From Schoenoplectus triqueter (Eukaryota > Streptophyta > Magnoliopsida > Poales > Cyperaceae), in assembly GCA_964058805.1 (NCBI GenBank), contig CAXKVV010000266.1, positions 1-33,615 of the forward strand: 33,615 nt of DNA, read 5' to 3'. This document shows, one piece after another, positions 30,168 to 33,615 of this stretch. Each line of letters opens with the position of its first letter. Position 1 is the stretch's first letter. Position numbers and translations under genes: made by a program. Under the pieces are notes generated by a model, which did not search any database, was not told where the DNA came from, and saw nothing but the letters and a program-made list of their open reading frames with translations.

Positions 30168-31904
30168 TGTAGGTTATCCATCAGGACTGACCAGAGAGCG
30201 GTTTATTTCTTTTGTTAGAAATACCGTAAATCGCGGTTTCTCGCAAAAACACTATTCACCCGAGAAAAGACAAAATAGTACTATTCACGACTAGCAGTAA
30301 TTTTGTTTCACAAATGTGCAGAAATACCGCAACTTTCGTAAAAATACTATTCACCGATCCCGTGAATTCTGAAACAACCGTTTACCGAGAGAGAGAAAGT
30401 AGAACTGATTTGGTGAAACTTTTTCTCTCACCCTACCCCTCTATTTATAGAAAAAGTGGAATTGACAAATTACCAAAATGCCCTCGTGAATAGTAGGGAG
30501 GTTTCAAAGTGAAAAGACCAAAATATCCTTAAAGTTCATCCAATTTACCAAAACGTCATTGGGCTTTTTGGCCAAATTACCGAAATACCCTTGGGCTTTT
30601 GGACACATTACCAAAATACCCTTGGAGGTCGTCATGGGCTTTTCATGGGCCTTTTTAGGCTTTTCGGTTTTTGGGCTTTTTCAATTTTGGGCTTTTCTGA
30701 TTTTGGGCTTTTAATTATTAATTAAGACTTTAATTATAAATGGGCTTTGGCCCATAATTCAAATCCATAATTAACATTTAAAATTCAAATCAAATATATA
30801 TAATTGTCATCTACAATTATATTTTTTTCGGTTGTTGTTTCGGCGAATTTATGCGACGTGTCCAACACGTTATAAATTCAATCTGATTTTTGTTTCTTGT
30901 CATCTCTATGACAAATATAATTATATCATATATAATTAATTATAACCATCTTATTATTAATTATAAACAATTTATAATTAATCAATAAGATTCTCCGATT
31001 AACTCCTATACGGTGTGACCCGACAGGATCCGTGTTATGTTGGTAAATAGAGTTAAAACTGTTTTAACTTCTATAATCATAGGAGGCATGTGGCAGAAGG
31101 CACTATGACCATCCAATTACACAGATGATGATGTACTGTACAATATCATGATCCAGTAAACTATTTACTTGTGTTTAATTCTTTTGTCTCATAGCTATCA
31201 GATCAGTTTCAAGGTAGGTATGTGTCATCCTTGCAAACTTAATCTTTTCTTGATCCTGAGTAAATTATCAAATATAATTACTCTTGTAATTATACTGCTA
31301 GCAGATAATCTTACTCTATCAAGGGGCCCAGTGATGCTATAACTCGTATAGAAATACGAGGGACAATAGTACTTTTGGCAAACCATCTCTTCCTCCGCAT
31401 AAGTTATGTATACCGAAGAGCTACCTTTATAGCCACCTTTTACGGATAACGTTTGGTAGAAATCACACACATACATATCTTATGTAGGAAAGATGAATAC
31501 CTCATACTTTAGAATTTAATACTGAACGAAAATATTAATGACACGAACACAATTTCATTTAATGTTTCATTCGGGGTCTATCAAATACGATGTTCCTTGA
31601 ATATCTATCTATGTGATTAAAATGATAACTCTTTATCTATGGTCTGTAAAACTTGACCATCATTTAATCCACATACTAATCTGATAACGGTTAATTAGTG
31701 TTCCTGCTAATTACCTTGGTTAGTGACTTTTAAGATTATATTCTATATTATGAAGTTTCACAATTCCAGTCATGAACTCGGAATGATTCATAAATTCAAT
31801 AATACTCAAGGAAACAAAATATTATTTAAATATCCAATTCATGAACAAAGCTTTATATAACCAATTTATCGTATTATTGACTTCAAGATTATTACAAACT
31901 AACA
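30168..31904 (-). mobile_element. LTR of a retrotransposon (minus orientation), internal region mostly lost
   Basis: Read on the minus strand it starts TGTTAG at 31904 and ends TACA at 30168, giving TGT...ACA termini, and contains a TATA-like TATATAAAGC near 31853. The primer-binding site and a leader follow. The plus-strand region 30440-30720 has recurring 'ttaccaaaataccctt...gggcttttt' words typical of plant LTRs. Beyond the leader no gag or pol is found, and the outer flank at 31905 is a foldback element, so no target duplication can be checked. The superfamily is uncertain. It is not clearly the partner of the copia fragment at 15150-16895. Confidence 0.5.
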
Positions 31905-32292
31905 GCTTCGCGAAACACAAAACCTCACGTGCTTCGCGTTCGTATCTCGAATTTGAAAGTTCAAACGGCCGATCCAAATCGTTGAACATGATCTTCATAT
32001 TGAAATATCCTTAGAGATCAAATTTTATATTTTTTTTGGATTTTTTTTGCTATTTTTTAGATAGGTACAAAATCGCTAGTTTTGGATGGTGCATAAATCA
32101 TTGGATCAGTAATTTTTGTACCCATTTAAAAAATAGCAAAAAATTAAAAAATATATAAAATTTGATCTCTAAGAATATTTCAATATGAAGATCATGTTCG
32201 ACGGTTTGGATCGACCGTTTAAACTTTTAAATTCAAGATACGGACGCGAAACAAGGGAGGTTTTGTGCTTCACGAAGCACCATAATCTCACT
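31905..32292. mobile_element. Foldback MITE A (left end trimmed)
   Basis: The left arm (GCTTCGCGAAACACAAAACC, GCGTTCGTATCTCGAATTT, CATGATCTTCATATTGAAAT) is inverted in the right arm up to GCACCATAATCTCACTA. The copy at 32741 shows that the full end begins TATAGTGAGATTATGGTGC, so about 17-20 bp are missing on the left, where it abuts the LTR. The centre is TTGGATGGTGCATAAATCAT. No coding capacity. Confidence 0.65.
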
Positions 32293-32302
32293 ATATATAT
32301 AT

Positions 32303-32710
32303 GAGTGGATATACCGTGAGCTTAAGCTCACGGAGGCCTTCCGTGAGCTTAACTCAAAAAATATATCAAATCATCTTGAAATTTTAATTTATCATCTTCA
32401 TTAAATTCTTTATATGAAAATCTCATGGGATGTAAAAATTTGGAGTGTTTTGAGCTTTTTAAGTCATCATTTTTAATTTTGAAAAATAGTGTTCAAATAT
32501 TAAATATATTATTATTTTTTTAGAGATGATTTTCAAAAATTAAAAATCATGACTTAAAAAACTCAAAACAATTCAAATTTTTGCATCCCAATAGATTTTC
32601 ATATAAAAAATTTAATGAAGATGATAAATTAAAATTTTGAGATAATTTGATATATTTTTTGAGTTAAGCTCACGGAAGGCCTCCGTGAGCTTAAGCTCAC
32701 GGTATATCCA

Positions 32711-32713
<3 letters not shown>
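32303..32713. mobile_element. Foldback MITE B, intact
   Basis: A near-perfect palindrome of 411 bp. GAGTGGATATACCGTGAGCT, TAAGCTCACGGAGGCCTTCC and GTGAGCTTAACTC on the left mirror the right end exactly, and the AT-rich inner arms also pair, leaving a short loop around 32500. It lies in (TA)n sequence on both sides, consistent with TA-targeted insertion. Confidence 0.75.

Positions 32714-32742
<29 letters not shown>
32714..32742. repeat. (TA)n microsatellite between foldback elements
   Basis: About 14 TA units. These are either the target of insertion of element B or an expansion of its duplicated TA. Confidence 0.8.
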
Positions 32743-32746
<4 letters not shown>

Positions 32747-32940
32747 GATTATGGTGCTTTATGAAGCACAAAACCTCCCGTGTTTTGCGTTCGTATCTCG
32801 AATTTAAAAGTTTAAATGGCCGATCCAAACCGTCGAACATGATCTTCATATTGAAATATCCTTAGAGATCAAATTATATATATATATTTTTATTTTTTAA
32901 ATGGGTACAAAAATTGCTGATCCAATGATTTCTGCACCCC
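32741..32940. mobile_element. Half copy of foldback MITE A (A')
   Basis: It starts TAGTGAGATTATGGTGCTTT with the full left terminus, follows the element A left arm through CATGATCTTCATATTGAAAT and ends just past the centre (TCCAATGATTTCTGCACC). The right arm is absent. Confidence 0.7.
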
Positions 32941-32942
32941 CC

Positions 32943-33292
32943 TCTTCCGTGAGCTTAACTCAAAAAGAATATCAAATCATCTCCAAATTTTAATTTTTCA
33001 CTCTCATTAAATTTTTCATATTGAAATCTTATTGGATATAAAATTTTAGGATATTTTGAGTTTTCTAAGTCGCTCTTTTCAATTTTTGAATATAATGTAC
33101 AAACATTGAATATTTTATTATTATTTTTAGAGCCGATTTTTAAAAATTAAAAAGAGTGACTTAGAAAACTCAAAACATCCTAAATTTTTGTATCCCATAA
33201 AATTCAATATGAAGAATTTAATGAGAGTGAAAAATTTTAATTTAGAGATAATTTGATATACTTTTTGAGTTAAGCTCACAGTATATTCACTC
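32943..33292. mobile_element. Left-truncated copy of foldback MITE B (B')
   Basis: It begins at CTTCCGTGAGCTTAACTC, missing about 30 bp of the outer left end, and runs through both inner arms to AGTATATTCACTC. Many substitutions relative to element B show that it is older or faster-evolving. Confidence 0.7.
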
Positions 33293-33615
33293 TATCTATC
33301 TATATATATATATATATACACACACACACGACTATTTTTCCCCTAGACATACTTTTGGAGGGAGCTATTTTCAGTATGAAAGTTGTACTTCCATACAAAA
33401 ATACTCTGAACATACAAGGTGATTATCAATGGCATTTATGGAAACCCACTCATACATATGCGATTTTTTTTTCATTTTTCTATTTTTAAAAAAATCACCC
33501 CCTAATTTTCAATATTAAGTATTTAAAGTTACTATTTTTATGGAAAAATTCAATAATATAAAAGTAGTCGTTGGACTTAAATTTGATGAGACATTTATTC
33601 TGCTTTCGATTTTTT
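33293..33615. other. Right-edge DNA: TA/CA microsatellite, then unassigned sequence
   Basis: (TCTA)n, (TA)n and (CA)n tracts run to about 33330. The rest is AT-rich without a recognisable gene or element end. Confidence 0.5.

Noticed and set aside
31225..31476. Minus-strand frame of 83 codons inside the LTR
   Set aside because: It lacks any domain pattern and lies within LTR-like sequence.

Overview
This window is nuclear DNA from a flowering plant, almost certainly a eudicot. It has short exons split by AT-rich GT-AG introns, plant-specific protein families (a three-repeat MYB3R factor, a small plant C2-domain protein, a plant mobile domain protein), and dense plant-type transposons. Nothing prokaryotic, organellar or CRISPR-like is present. 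I could not pin the species.

Layout. The left edge (1-2.2 kb) holds two convergent genes: the last coding exon and 3'UTR of an unidentified plus-strand gene (129-545), and a complete four-exon minus-strand gene for a 136-residue single-C2-domain protein (1123-2201). From 2.2 to 9.5 kb is an accessory stretch. It contains a Pack-MULE-like element that has captured a broken alpha/beta-hydrolase fragment (5746-6811), a retroposed mRNA 3' end with poly(A) tail and 14-bp target duplication (7742-8092), and several diverged repeats. The best host gene is a MYB3R transcription factor on the minus strand (CDS 13008 down to 9840; seven coding exons, 485 residues, all nine repeat tryptophans). Its first coding intron only fits as a GC-AG intron, and its leader and upstream DNA are rich in AACGG mitosis-specific-activator cores. 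From 14.4 to 19.2 kb lie a small Helitron, a decayed Ty1/copia pol fragment and three MITEs. From 20.1 to 21.1 kb are two weak coding remnants. An intact single-exon gene for a 217-residue protein that I could not name lies at 23136-23789; a hAT-like MITE ends 50 bp upstream of its likely TATA box. The largest mobile unit is a 3.3-kb MULE-like element (25956-29280) with mirror-image terminal repeats, carrying an intact two-exon plant mobile domain gene and no transposase. The right end (29.4-33.6 kb) has a minus-oriented LTR with primer-binding site and leader, followed by a tandemly duplicated pair of foldback elements.

How it fits together. The three clear host genes (C2, MYB3R and the 217-residue gene) look intact and functionally unrelated: calcium/lipid signalling, G2/M cell-cycle control and unknown. 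About a third of the window is recognisable transposon, and at least three elements carry or contain host-type coding sequence. The candidates for an undescribed system are the PMD-carrying MULE with its symmetric 4 x 25-bp arrays, the hydrolase-capturing element, and the composite foldback array at the right end. Exon coordinates below were worked out by hand from splice sites and reading frames.
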